Shown piece after piece: positions 54,224 through 64,000 of a stretch of 64,000 nucleotides of DNA. The notes beneath the pieces are model-generated. The model searched no databases, was not told the DNA's origin, and saw nothing but the letters and a program-made list of their open reading frames with translations. A program made the translations under genes and the position numbers. Position 1 is the stretch's first letter; each line of letters begins with the position of its first letter. Source of the stretch: Toxorhynchites rutilus septentrionalis (lineage: Eukaryota > Arthropoda > Insecta > Diptera > Culicidae); assembly GCF_029784135.1 (NCBI RefSeq), contig NC_073746.1, positions 165,839,325-165,903,324 on the forward strand. Direction: 5' to 3'.

Positions 54224-57200
54224 TCACACACGAAGATCGATAGCTTTAAGGAATACATATATTTGGGACATGTAATCAAGGTCTAACCGAGCCAACACGT
54301 CTCTCACCGGCATCATGGGCTGCCTTCCTCGGGCCCGAAGGGTGACTACTAAATTCGATCTGGCGACAAGATACAGCTCGCACGACCAAACAACGTGCTC
54401 GATGTCGTGGTAACCTTGGCCACAAACACAAAGATTGTTGTCGGCAAGATTAATACGAAAAAGTAGCGCATCTAACGAACAGTGATTGGACATGAGTCGG
54501 GAGAAGGTGCGAATAAAGTCCCGACTCAAGTCCAGACTTTTGAACCATGGTTTGAGGCTAACCTTAGGGATAATCGAAGATCGTTGGAACGATCCTCGAT
54601 CGAAGATAATCTGATGTTCCATGGATATCCTGCTTCATGGACAGATCAAAATCCACAGAGGAATTGATGTAGTCAGGAAAACAAACACGGTTGGGAATAT
54701 ACGAAGAAGGATTAACCTGCATGGAGACGAATTCATGATATGAGCTCATGAATCCAGAATGAAAATTTAGCTCGATCAGCTGCTCAAAATTTCCGATCAC
54801 CAATGGGTTCATAACCTTACACCGGATGAGGAACCGAAGAGATAATAAATTGAAGCGATCTTTTAGTGGGAGTAGGCCTGCCAAAACCTCGAGACTCATG
54901 GTATGCGTTGAGGGCATACATCCCAACGCGATACGGAGACAAAGATACTGAATTCGCTCGAGTTTAATGAGGTGTGTTTTGGCAGCTGATTGAAAACAGA
55001 AACTGCCATACTCCATCACTGAGAGAATAGTTGTTCGATACAACATTATAAGATCTTCGGGATCGGCTCTCCACCAGGTGCCGGTAATTGTACGGAGAAA
55101 GTTTATTCTTTGTTGACATCTTTTACTCAGATACCTAATATGGGCCCCCCAAGTACATTTGGAGTCGAACCAGACCCCAAGATACTTGAATGACATAGCA
55201 TGAGTGATCGGTTTACCCAAAAGTTGAAGCTTTGGTTTTGCTGGTTTATGCTTCCTAGAAAAAACCACCATCTCTGTTTTCTCCGTGGAGAATTCGATCC
55301 CTAGCCCAATGTCCCAGGTTGAAAAATTGTTCAAAGTATCTTGTAAGGGTCCTTGCAGGTCGGATTCGTTTGATCCTACGACAGACACCACTCCATCATC
55401 TGCAAGTTGTCTTAGGCTGCAATTTTGTGTAAGGCAATTGTCAATGTCGCTTACATAGAAGTTGTACAAAAGGGGGCTTAAACATGAGCCCTGGGGGAGT
55501 CCCATGTAAGAGACCCGACTTACTGCCGAATCTCCGTGAGAAAAGTTCAAATGTTTCTCACAAAGCAAGTTATATAACATATTATTCAATAGAGGCGGCA
55601 GACCCCGAGATTGTAATTTGTCTGACAAAACCTCTATTGAAACAGAATCAAAGGCCCCCTTTATGTCCAAGAATACTGAAGCCATTTGTTTTTTTTCGGC
55701 GTAAGCCATTTGAATTTCTGAAGAAAGCAACGCAAGACAATCATTCGTCCCCTTGCCCCTGCGGAACCCATATTGTGTATCTGAGAGTAGGCCATTCGTT
55801 TCAACCCATCGATCAAGGCGAAACAAGATCATTTTCTCCAACAATTTCCGTATACAAGACAGCATTGCTATTGGGCGGTACGAATTGAAGTCGGACGCGG
55901 GTTTTCCGGGTTTTTGAATAGCTATAACTCGTACTTGTCTCCAATCATCTGGAACAATATTATGCTCCAGAAACCGATTGAATAAGTTCAACAAGCGATG
56001 TTTCGCCACATCAGGGAGATTTTTCAGCAAGTTGAACTTAATTCTATCCGATCCCGGAGCAGAATTGTTACATGAAAGGAGAGCAAGAGAGAATTCTACC
56101 ATCGAAAACTCGGAATCAAGATCGCACCTATCTTGTGGTATATCTCGAATAATTCTTTGCACTGGAGCGGAATCGGGACAAACCTTTCGTGCAAAATTAA
56201 AAATCCATCGATGTGAATATTCCTCGCTTTCATTGGATGAAGAGTGATTTCTCATGTTTCGAGCCACTTTCCATAATTTTTTCATTGACGTTTCTCGTGA
56301 TAAACCTCCCACGAAATTTCGCCAATAGGCACGTTTTTTCCCTTTGATCAAGTTTTTAAATTGATTTTCAAGGTCCAAATACGTTTGAAAATTCTCAATG
56401 GTTCCACGTTTCCGAAAAGCTTTAAATGCATTCGATTTATCTCCATAAAGCTTGGAACACTGGCCATCCCACCATGGATTGGGAGGCCTTCGACGAATAG
56501 TGGAACCTGGGATGGGTTTCGTTTGAGCGCGAACCGCGCTGTCATAGATCAAACGAGAAATGAAGTTATACTCCTCCAATGGAGGCAAACCATCTCTGGA
56601 ATTGATGGCTAGAGCAATCGCGTCCGCAAATTTTTTCCAGTCAATGTGTCTTGTGAGGTCGTATGCCATGTTTATTGATTCAGAAGAATTCAACCCATTG
56701 GTGATAGAAATTTTGATTGGAAAGTGGTCACTACCGTTGGGATCCTGGATTACATTCCACTTGCAATCTAACGATAGTGAATTCGAGCAAAGCGAGAGGT
56801 CAAGAGCACTTGGGTTAGCAGGAGGTTTAGGTACACGTGTTGTTTCCCCAGTGTTCAAAACGGTCATATTGAAGCTGTTACAAAGGTCATATATCAACGA
56901 TGAACGATTATCGTCGTACTGTTCCCCCCAGGCAGTTCCGTGAGAGTTGAAGTCTCCCAAGATCAATCGTGGCTCAGGAAGGAGTGAGCACATGTCAACA
57001 AGTTGATTGCGGCTAACCGCAGCTCTCGGAGGCCAATACAAGCTGACTATACAGAGGTCTTTGCCTCTGATGTTTGCATGACAAGCAACAGCTTCGATCC
57101 CTCCAATAGGTGGAAGGTCAATTCTAAAAAATGAGTGACACTTATTGATCCTCAATAGTACCCCTCCGTATCTGTCATCGCGGTCCAAGCGTATTATATT

Positions 57201-57374
57201 AAAATCGTGGAAAGAGAGATCATTTTGAGAAGAGAGCCAGGTTTCGGATAGAGCGAAAACATCACAATTGAGTTTATGAATTAGAAATTTGAATGTATCC
57301 AATTTAGGCATAAGACTACGACAATTCCACTGTAAAACAGTGATATCTCCGACCTCTCTATTTAAATTAGACAT
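54224..57374 (-). pseudogene. I-clade ORF2 (copy B), RNase H deleted
   Basis: ATG at 57374 (MSNLNREV) opens 936 codons to 54564 with complete endonuclease (ALSETWLSS, LGDFNSHGTAWGE, GSDHFPI) and RT (FLDIKGAFDSV, GLPQGSCLSP, LADDG) motifs and none of the frameshifts of copy A. Relative to copy A, bases equivalent to 26016-26548 (533 bp) are absent, joining ATCTTC to GATTATCCC at about 54580. This removes the whole RNase H domain and shifts the frame, so the protein ends IVPTIFDYP. The C-terminal CCHC (CVCGQGYHDIEHVVWSC) survives in another frame to 54224. The breakpoints share only TC. Confidence 0.9.
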
Positions 57375-58938
57375 CAAGAGAGATAATCATTGCAAGGAGG
57401 GGCCATGTTTGCATCAATTGCTGCAACATTGTCTTTAGTACTGGAAGCATTGCGGTGACAATGGTTCTGATGGAGTCGGAAACATTAAAACACGTGAAGA
57501 TTTGATCCACAAGGTCAGACAACTTTATAAATCCCGATTGGGAAGTTGAACTTGACGGAAAAACAGGGACATTTGGGGTTTTTGATATCCCCTCGAGTGT
57601 TGGGTCGTTCGAAGGTGAACTATTACCACGGAGGCCAGGAGGGACCTGATTTTGCTTATCCGCTGCACTCGATTTTTTGGGCAAGCTAACAGGGGGTATC
57701 ACCGGAGGGACTTGTCCTTGAACTTTGGGAGTGGTCACATTTTTGCGCCGGGGATTCCCTTGAGAAATAAACGGCGTGCCCCCGTTAGCTGTATCCGCTT
57801 CCATTTCGTCAACTGGCAACGTAGCGAAGACATTGTGTGTATTGATTGGTTGTTGTTCTTGAGCCAGTGGAGAAGCGCCCTTCAAAATTTCTGCGAAAGT
57901 GCGTTTAGAGCGTTCCCTCAAAGAGCGCTTCTGTTTCTCCCAGCGAGCCTTGTATGTTTCACAAGCTTAGAGCACGTGTGGGGATCCCCCGCAATATGGA
58001 CACTTATGATCAGTCGCACTGCAGGATTTCCCCTCATGTTGTTCTCCGCAAGTGGCACATCGTTCTTTATTGGCACAATAAGCTGCCGTGTGACCAACTG
58101 ACTTGCACTTTAGACAAGTCATTGGCTTTGGAATAAAAAGTCGCACGGCTAACCTCAATTTATCTACCATCACGTAGTCAGGGAGAGCTGAACCAGCGAA
58201 GGTGACTCGAAACGAGTTGGACGGCGTAAATTTCTTTTCTTCTCCTTCATGGGAGACTGTTCCGAGCTGGCGGCAACCCAAGATCCTAACAGTCGTCGAG
58301 GGCAGTTTTTTAAAACGGCCGGTACCTTCACTCGTAATGTATTCGCACGTCAAGCCCGTTTCGGTTATCACACCCTCAATTTCGACTATGTGAGAGGGAA
58401 TGTAGACCCGATACTCAATTGTAAAATGCTGATCGACAAAAATCTTGTTTGCGTCTTTTCGATTATTCACGACAACTCGCAATTTGTTTGGTCTAACCTT
58501 CGAAATTTCCGAAACGGAGGTATACCTTGCCAGATCTTTCGCGATCTGCATGACTCTCAACGCCTTTCCATTTGGCTTAGGCCTGAAGAAAACAACCCAG
58601 GGACCAGTTCCGGGCGCATCTTCTGGATAGACCTTTACACGGGGAGTGGGAATAACAGGAAGGGAAGGCGAGGACGGGGATTGAGAGTGGGAAGGCGAAG
58701 GTTGAGAAGGAGCGGGAAGAACAGAGGGAGAAGACGAGGTTGAAGGTAGAGTGGGATCGTTAAGGGCGGATGGGAGATTTGCTAGTTTTTTGGAGGGAGG
58801 CTTGGTAGGGTTAGCTGACTCGTCCCCAGAAGAAGTATCTTCCGTATTTGGAACACGTTTGAGTGACTTTTTTTTATCCGTTAGGAGGGAACTAGAGTCA
58901 GAGACCTCCATATCCGAAGGTCCCCCACTCTCTGCCAT
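57367..58938 (-). pseudogene. I-clade ORF1 (copy B), one nonsense codon
   Basis: ATG 58938 opens MAESGGPSDMEVSDSS. The frame is collinear with copy A ORF1 to its end at 57367 but contains a TAA at 57969-57967, where copy A has TCA (HVL-stop versus HALSAC). The stop falls just after the third zinc knuckle begins. Upstream of the knuckles the protein differs from copy A at many positions and in the lengths of its Ser/Pro tracts; from CANKERCATCGEQHEG onward it is almost identical. It overlaps ORF2 by 8 nt, as in copy A. Confidence 0.88.
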
Positions 58939-59440
58939 TTTAAATTTTCACTTATATTCTAAGTATTTTTTTAAACAATATTTCACAATAAAATAATTCA
59001 CAAAAACAAAAAAAACACTTATAATTATTAAATATTTTCTCTCAGTACATTTAATGTTATTCACCTATGAACGCACTCCAGTGCAGATGAACGGGAGCGT
59101 GCTGAAAGCTCGTTGGTGGTGGGAATGTGCCTACGACACCACTACATACAGTCGTCGGTGAAAGCTTACCCGCACTGTCACTGTTGGCACGATGACTCGG
59201 CGAAATCTCCAATGTCGGCGAAGCAGCGACAAAACAAAAACCAATGCTTGGCTTTCCGAGGATGAAAGCCTCTATCCACTTGCAGGCAGGGCACTTCACT
59301 CACTATCCAGATAGCGAAATGAACTCTTCAGCGGCAAAAAAAAAACAACAATCACGCGGTAACTGATAACGGAACTTGGACGCGACTTTCCTTCGTCTGG
59401 TTACTTCGGGCAATCGGCGAAGAAATGAACATTGGAACAT

Positions 59441-59520
59441 GACATGGATGTTATTCGGTTTCTGTCAGCTTTGATTTCTGCGACCCTTTTTTTCTCCACA
59501 TTAACTCATGTGTCTGGTAG
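59441..59520 (-). pseudogene. pogo-type transposase, DDE-domain start
   Basis: Minus strand reads EIKADRNRITSMSCSN up to the target duplication, and after removal of the I element continues VSGTHKFPLMIIG at 53857-53810. This is the KDRITLMLCCNASGTHKLPL-type block of pogo/Tigger transposases and shows exactly where the retrotransposon landed. Confidence 0.7.
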
Positions 59521-59821
59521 TCATTTTGAAAAATGAGCCATATCCGTCGCAATTTTATACGATCAACGGCAAATCGTAAGTCTCCAGGCAATTGAAAAAA
59601 ATATCGAAAATTGGCCAACTATTTTACGTCACATATCTCAAGCTTTCGAATGCCGTACCTCTTTTAAAAATGTAAGCACCAAGTATCACTGAACCTAAAC
59701 GAAGCAGGTATTAGGTGCATTGCTTGACGAGTAAACAGCTGTTTCTAGTTTTCTAAATTTTTCATTCAAATTAAATATAGAATATTTATTGCTGATCAAT
59801 TAAAATATAAAAATTTTGCAT

Positions 59822-60008
59822 TTCTACCTTCAGTAGCATATTTCATGTGTCTTGTAGTGCTCGTTGATTTCATAACCGACAGGTTCACAAATTGGACCTT
59901 TTTCTGTAGAATTTTTGTAATTGTAGATAATGTACTACAATGTTGAGCGATTTGTGTTTTGGAAAGTCACAGTCTTTTAATTGAATTAATATGTCTAGGT
60001 TTTTTCAT
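59822..60008 (-). pseudogene. pogo-type transposase, N-terminal helix-turn-helix
   Basis: Minus strand reads KKPRHINSIKRL, a stop, then LSKTQIAQHCSTLSTITKIL and QKKVQF. This fits the psq/CENP-B type first helix-turn-helix of pogo elements (a QxDIAxxFGVSxSTVSxIL-like pattern). The match is weak, but its position and strand agree with the other pieces. Confidence 0.5.
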
Positions 60009-60295
60009 ATTTTTTGTTTTCCCATTTGTTTATTTTATTTATGCCCATTAACATTTCAGCTGTAACAGAGCCGGATTGATCCATGTTACATGTTACATGT
60101 TTATATCAACGAAATTGTGCCATTTATGCCATTTATGCCATAAGCCATTTATGCGTAAGAGTATTCCTTCTGTCCTTCCATTGCCCAGTTTGACCGAACA
60201 GCGGAGACAGTTAATATGATCATTATTATGTTATTAAAAGCATAACAGCCCGATGCTTTTTGCGTGGAAGTAGTTTTTTTTTTATCCACAATATA

Positions 60296-61582
60296 TTAGG
60301 CTGTCAAAAAAGTCCTGCGGTATTTCCGCGAGGTGTTGTTGTAAGCGCGTAGTTCTAGTTGTATTCATTGTATCGAGTCATACTATAGCTTGTTGGAAAG
60401 GTATTTAATATATAGCTATAATATAGTCCTTGACAGTGTTTTGTTTGGTTAAGTCGTTCGTGAGTTATAGTGTCGCAAATATGGAGCAAAATAAAGAGAA
60501 AATCCGACATATTTTACAGTACTACTATGACAAAGGCAAAAATGCATCTCAAGCTGCCAATAAAATTTGTGCAGTTTATGGACCCGATACAGTTTCCATT
60601 TCCACCGCACAACGATGGTTTCAACGTTTTCGTTCTGGTGTAGAGGTCGTCGAAGATAAGCCTCGCTCCGGAAGGCCTGTCGTCGAAAATTGCGACAAAA
60701 TCGCTGAATTAGCCGAGAAAAACCGGCATAGTAGCAGCCGTAGCATCGGCCAAGAGCTGGGGATAAGTCATCAAACCGTTATTAACCATTTGAAGAAGCT
60801 TGGATTCACAAAGAAGCTCGATGTATGGGTGCCACACACGTTGACGCAAAAAAACATCTTTGACCGTATCGACGCATGTGAATCGCTGCTGAATCGCAAC
60901 AAAATCGACCCGTTTCTGAAGCGGATGGTGACTGGCGATGAAAAGTGGGTCACTTACGACAACGTGAAGCGCAAACGGTCGTGGTCGAAGCCCGCTGAAG
61001 CGGCTCAGACGGTGGCCAAGCCCTCATTCACGGCCAGGAAGGTTCTGCTGTGTGTTTGGTGGGATTGTCAAGGAATAATCTATTATGAGCTGCTTCCCTA
61101 TGGCCAAACGCTCAATTCGGACCTGTACTGCCAACAACTGGACCGCTTGAAGGTAGCACTCATGAAGAAGAGGCCATCTTTGATAAACAGAGGCCGCATT
61201 GTCTTCCATCAGGACAACGCCAGGCCACACACTTCTTTGGTGACGCGCCAGAAGCTCCGGGAGCTCGGATGGGGGGTTCTTTTGCATTCGCCGTATAGTC
61301 CGGACCTTGCACCAAGTGACTACCACCTGTTTTTGTCCATGGCGAACGAGCTAGGTAGTCAGAAGTTAGCCACAAAAGAGGCCTGTGAAAATTGGCTATC
61401 CGAGTTTTTTGCCAATAAGGAAGCGTGCTTCTATAACAGGGATATTATGAAGTTGGCATCTCGTTGGGAACAAGTCATCGAACAAAATATTTGATATTTG
61501 ACTTAAAACAGATGATTGTAACTAATTTTATGAACAAATGAAAGTTAAAAAAAAATACCGCAGGACTTTTTTGACAGCCTAA
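60296..61582 (+). mobile_element. complete mariner transposon, 1287 bp
   Basis: Perfect 30-bp inverted ends starting TTAGGCTGTCAAAAAAGTCC, TA at 60294-60295 and 61583-61584. Contains one uninterrupted transposase gene. Size, ends and coding capacity are those of a complete mariner. It is inserted in the left arm of a palindrome, whose right arm shows the unoccupied sequence (AATATATATTTTGG). Confidence 0.93.
60481..61494 (+). CDS. mariner transposase, D,D34D, intact
   Basis: 337 residues from ATG 60481 (MEQNKEKIRH). The frame is open further upstream, but there is no earlier ATG in it, so this start fits the family. Cuts and pastes the element at TA sites using a metal-dependent DDD active site. 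N-terminal bipartite helix-turn-helix: SISTAQRWFQRFRSG, then SSSRSIGQELGISHQTVINH near residues 80-100. WVPHTLTQKN linker near 120. Catalytic Asp153 (VTGDEKW), Asp245 (FHQDNARPH) and Asp280 (DLAPSDYHLF), with 34 residues between the last two. No stop or frameshift, so an active enzyme is plausible; activity cannot be judged from sequence. Confidence 0.94.
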   Translation: MEQNKEKIRHILQYYYDKGKNASQAANKICAVYGPDTVSISTAQRWFQRFRSGVEVVEDKPRSGRPVVENCDKIAELAEKNRHSSSRSIGQELGISHQTVINHLKKLGFTKKLDVWVPHTLTQKNIFDRIDACESLLNRNKIDPFLKRMVTGDEKWVTYDNVKRKRSWSKPAEAAQTVAKPSFTARKVLLCVWWDCQGIIYYELLPYGQTLNSDLYCQQLDRLKVALMKKRPSLINRGRIVFHQDNARPHTSLVTRQKLRELGWGVLLHSPYSPDLAPSDYHLFLSMANELGSQKLATKEACENWLSEFFANKEACFYNRDIMKLASRWEQVIEQNI

Positions 61583-61905
61583 TATATTTTTATTAAGACT
61601 CATATGGCGTCATCCTAACGGGGCCGGGAGTTCAATATTTATACAATGTTTGCTTACAACTATGTTAATAGTTGTAAGCGAACATTGTCGAAATATTGAA
61701 CTTAAGTCTTAATAAAAATATATATTTTGGATGAAAAAAAATTACGTCCACGCAAAAATCATCGGGCTGTTATGCTTTTAATAACACATTAATGATCATA
61801 TTAACTGTCTCCACTGTTCAGTCGAACTGGGCAATGGAAGAACATAAGGAATACTCTTACGCCTAAATGACTATTGTGTAATTCACAATTTCTATATCGA
61901 ACCGT

Positions 61906-62233
61906 GTATTTCACTACACATAATCAAAAGAAAGTCACTCAGAATCACCCATAGTTGTTGATTCTGAGCTTCTCAAAATATAGGAGGGACTTTCAAAATA
62001 AATACGTGGTATACCTTACAAATTACACAGTACGAAAATTTAACGTGAATACGACAGATCACAAGAAGCGGCATGAATACATGAAAAAAAATTCTGAATA
62101 AATCTCATGTTTTGTCCAACAATTTAAAGTGGAATTGAACTTTTCATATTTTATCTAATCTTTCAAAAAAAGTGATAAAATCGAAATATTTTCAGTGATA
62201 TACACGAGACGTGATAAAATCGAGACGTTATTG
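61906..62233. other. pogo right-end region, no gene
   Basis: AT-rich sequence between the palindrome and the right inverted end of the pogo-type element. A CGTGTATATCACTG-type motif repeats near the end. Confidence 0.4.
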
Positions 62234-62235
62234 TA

Positions 62236-62804
62236 TTTATTACTGTAAACGTTACTGTAAACAATTTCCAATATTTCATTTTTTGACTAAATTTTGAGTT
62301 ATAAATTTTTGTAAAAAATAAAGGATTTTTTTTTGAAATATTCGTATATTTCAATTATGTAAAGTTGCTTAAACTACCAATATCTTTACTGCCAATGGCC
62401 AGTCGAATTGTCTTGAAATTCGTCATAAGCAAAAATCGAAAATGAACCAAAACACGTGCACACAAAGTAGCTTCCCAATGTTAACCGAACAATCCAAATG
62501 GTCGAGCTTGTCGACATAAGAGTTCCATTATAACGCCACAAAAAAAAATCGAATATATAAAACCCGCGGAAACACAAATTTCGCGATACTTTTTAAATAG
62601 ATATGCGATGTATTTCGGAACAAATTTTACTAATTGCATTCAGTAAGTTTAGCTAAGATTGGACATTATATTCAATGCTCGACCCTTACCTTTATTAAAT
62701 TTTACGTTACGTTTCATAACCCATGAGATAGTGCAAAAGTACTATCACACATTCCTGATTCCCCGATGATAAATACCCAGAACATCTCCGAAAATAATTC
62801 GTAG
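62236..62804. other. intergenic, no gene seen
   Basis: AT-rich, no supported feature. Confidence 0.4.
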
Positions 62805-63119
62805 TTTGGGAAATGAGAATCTGAATTCCTACCCTCGCTATTTTAAGTTATCTGTAGCATTCACCGATGCTGAAAGGACTGCCATATCATTGTCTGGAAG
62901 TCAAGGTCGAGCCTCAACTATGAGTGTCGATCGCGATCCGATTGTATTGAAAGGAAGAGCAGAGAACAGAATACAGGAATACACTCCAAAATGGAGAATT
63001 AATTTCAAAGAACTGACGTCAATGAAGAATTTAGGTATCAAGTTTGTTTTTATCTTTCTTCTTATGTAACATTGAACAACTTTATGCAAATTTCAGAACG
63101 GACTAGTGTCTATGCGTAG
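62805..63119 (+). CDS. two-exon 3' gene-end candidate, unassigned
   Basis: An open stretch from 62806 reads GNENLNSYPRYFKLSVAFTD, then RDPIVLKGRAENRIQEYTPK and TSMKNL. A GTATCA donor at 63035 and a TTTCAG acceptor ending at 63096 would join it in frame to ERTSVYA and a stop at 63117-63119. The acceptor at the start (ATTCGTAG ending 62804) is weak. No domain is recognised. Confidence 0.3.
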
Positions 63120-64000
63120 TAATCAACAGCGTAAGAAGCGCAACATCTTTCCTGGCCATTGAGAAGAGACATTATCTGTGCATTGTATCCCTCAGCCAGA
63201 ATGTGAGACGCAAATAATTTGCGAAGGTCATGACAATCCGAACGATGGCCATCACACATCAGCTGAAAAAAATAGCCAAACTTCCCACCCAGAAGGGTCT
63301 GGCAATGGTAACATTAATTACCGGTTAGCACTTTGCCGATTCTTGCTAATTATGCACAACATTCCCCATACTTCAGGACGGGTTTGGCCCAGTCTATGGA
63401 AATTCCACTGGCAAATATTTCCAGCTCTGACCTGATATTGTCAAAACCAAACAGACGTCGGACACCAGAGCCAAAACAATTCATGAGACCTCGCGTCGCG
63501 TGTGAGTTTACCTTTTTTTGTGATGTGTTAATTTAAGAGTAAAATGGTCTTCCCTTTTTCGCAAGCGGCGCATCAGATGGATGATAGCAAACAAACAGTG
63601 GGCTTAAGGTGTGAAAAGTTTGCGTCAAAATTGCCATCTTTGATGCCCATGAATAATATTCAGGTGCGCGTTTGTGAAAGTAGAATTATTTTGGTTAGCA
63701 TTGGTCTCATGGTTTGCGGCCGTTGGGGGGCAATGTATTTCGCGATCTAAAGGCTAGTTTAATTATTGACTTTAGTTATCATCGTTTTGCATCATCAAGT
63801 GGGACTGCGATGATATTTTCCGTAATCCGCATTATTTTGCAGTTTGCAATGAACGGTTGAGATATGTAGGACAGACAAACAGGATGGAAGTATGCAAATG
63901 TGCTGAAAATGGTAAATTAATAGAAGCTCGATTAAGAGAGGTTGAAGAATGATTGTTTTGGAGAAGAAGAAGGATGTTAGTTATTAGACCATAATTAGTG
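63120..64000. other. no gene supported; possible decayed coding sequence
   Basis: Plus frames 63178-63435 and 63333-63536 give peptides such as RFLLIMHNIPHTSGRVWPSL, which faintly recall the end of LTR-retrotransposon integrases (FLLxYRNTPHxxTG). The match is too weak to call. A GTGAGT follows at 63499. Confidence 0.3.

Larger units (their letters stand above)
53859..59427 (-). mobile_element. I-clade non-LTR retrotransposon, copy B, full length with internal deletion
   Basis: 5569 bp on the minus strand, flanked by the 13-bp duplication AACATTGGAACAT (53846-53858 and 59428-59440). The duplication falls inside pogo transposase coding sequence. The 5' end is CATTTCTTCGCCGATTGCCC (59427 downward), followed by a ~490-bp 5' UTR unrelated to that of copy A, ORF1, ORF2, a 3' UTR and an A-tract at 53859-53868. 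Most of ORF1 C-terminus and ORF2 is nearly identical to copy A, including synonymous positions. Confidence 0.9.
60055..61905. repeat. palindrome with SINE-derived arms, split by mariner
   Basis: The right arm from the centre (TTAATAGTTGTAAGC near 61670) runs through GTCTTAATAAAAATATATAT, GATGAAAAAAAATTACGTCC and the SINE body to about 61905. The left arm is the inverted copy from 61665 back to 61583, continuing at 60295 back to about 60095, with the mariner in between. A ~28-nt segment (CATATGGCGTCATCCTAACG onward, near 61600) is present only in the left arm. The outer arms match the SINE body of 37493 and 47301; 60055-60083 (CAGCTGTAACAGAGCCGG) matches the SINE tail. Confidence 0.75.
53063..62233 (-). 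mobile_element. pogo/Tigger-type transposon, host of a nest of insertions
   Basis: Ends CAGTGACGTCTCGATTATAT (left) and, inward from 62233, CAATAACGTCTCGATTTTAT are inverted. TA is at 53061-53062 and 62234-62235. Between them, on the minus strand and in the expected order, lie pieces of a pogo-type transposase: N-terminal helix-turn-helix (about 60008-59822), DDE-domain start (59510-59441 continuing at 53845) and C-terminus (53747-53523). Removing copy B of the I element and the palindrome with its mariner would leave roughly 2 kb, a usual pogo length. That these are one element is inference from order, orientation and ends. Confidence 0.65.

Noticed and set aside
55484..58743. Plus-strand ORFs (up to 164 codons) across copy B
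   Set aside because: Antisense to ORF1 and ORF2 of the minus-strand element.
63178..63536. LTR-retrotransposon integrase
   Set aside because: Only a faint resemblance over ~20 residues in shifting frames; no HHCC or DDE motif and no LTR seen.

Overview
The window looks like mosquito nuclear DNA (Culicidae, probably Aedes-like). It is AT-rich and intron-containing, has very little host coding sequence, and is packed with insect transposon families, including an IS630/Tc1/mariner element with the D,D37E catalytic spacing reported from mosquitoes. Species was not determined. No CRISPR array, operon or bacterial feature is present. Almost every long open frame belongs to a mobile element.

Layout. 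1-3.4 kb: a Tc1-like 3' end, an unassigned exon candidate, and a short mariner derivative that kept the transposase C-terminus between its two ends. 3.8-17 kb: a repeated landscape. It holds a dispersed family carrying a TATA+initiator promoter, a ~1.4 kb palindrome with two head-to-head histone H3 pseudogenes plus a third copy, MITEs, ~198-bp tandem repeats, and a complete 4.26-kb Jockey-clade retrotransposon (10845-15104) with both ORFs open. The Jockey sits in one half of a ~0.7-kb tandem duplication; the other half is its unoccupied target. 17-21 kb: a deleted mariner, a Tc1 fragment, MITEs and an old direct duplication. 21.2-27.3 kb: full-length I-clade retrotransposon copy A (EN, RT, RNase H), broken by two 1-nt deletions.

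27.5-42 kb: the best host-type genes, namely a two-exon THAP-domain gene (27559-27980) and a probable first coding exon (41757-41892) with an acidic dileucine motif. Between them lie MITEs, a 427-bp P-like element carrying half a THAP domain, a Harbinger-like MITE, tRNA-derived SINEs and many transposase/RT fragments. 42.5-45.7 kb: a 3.2-kb foldback element. 46.7-49.5 kb: mariner and D37E remnants, one split by a SINE, and a D37E element with perfect 28-bp termini. 51.2-53 kb: a degenerate minisatellite and another foldback.

53.1-62.2 kb is a nest. A pogo/Tigger-type transposon was split by I-clade copy B (53859-59427, minus strand, RNase H deleted). It was also invaded by a SINE-derived palindrome, and that palindrome carries an apparently intact 1287-bp mariner (60296-61582). 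The last 1.8 kb has only weak exon candidates.

How parts relate. The retrotransposons use an ORF1 nucleic-acid-binding protein and an ORF2 endonuclease/RT for target-primed insertion, and their target-site duplications are visible. The DNA elements use DDE/D transposases acting on terminal inverted repeats; the many MITEs here have matching ends but no enzyme. The only two elements that look coding-competent are the Jockey copy and the mariner.
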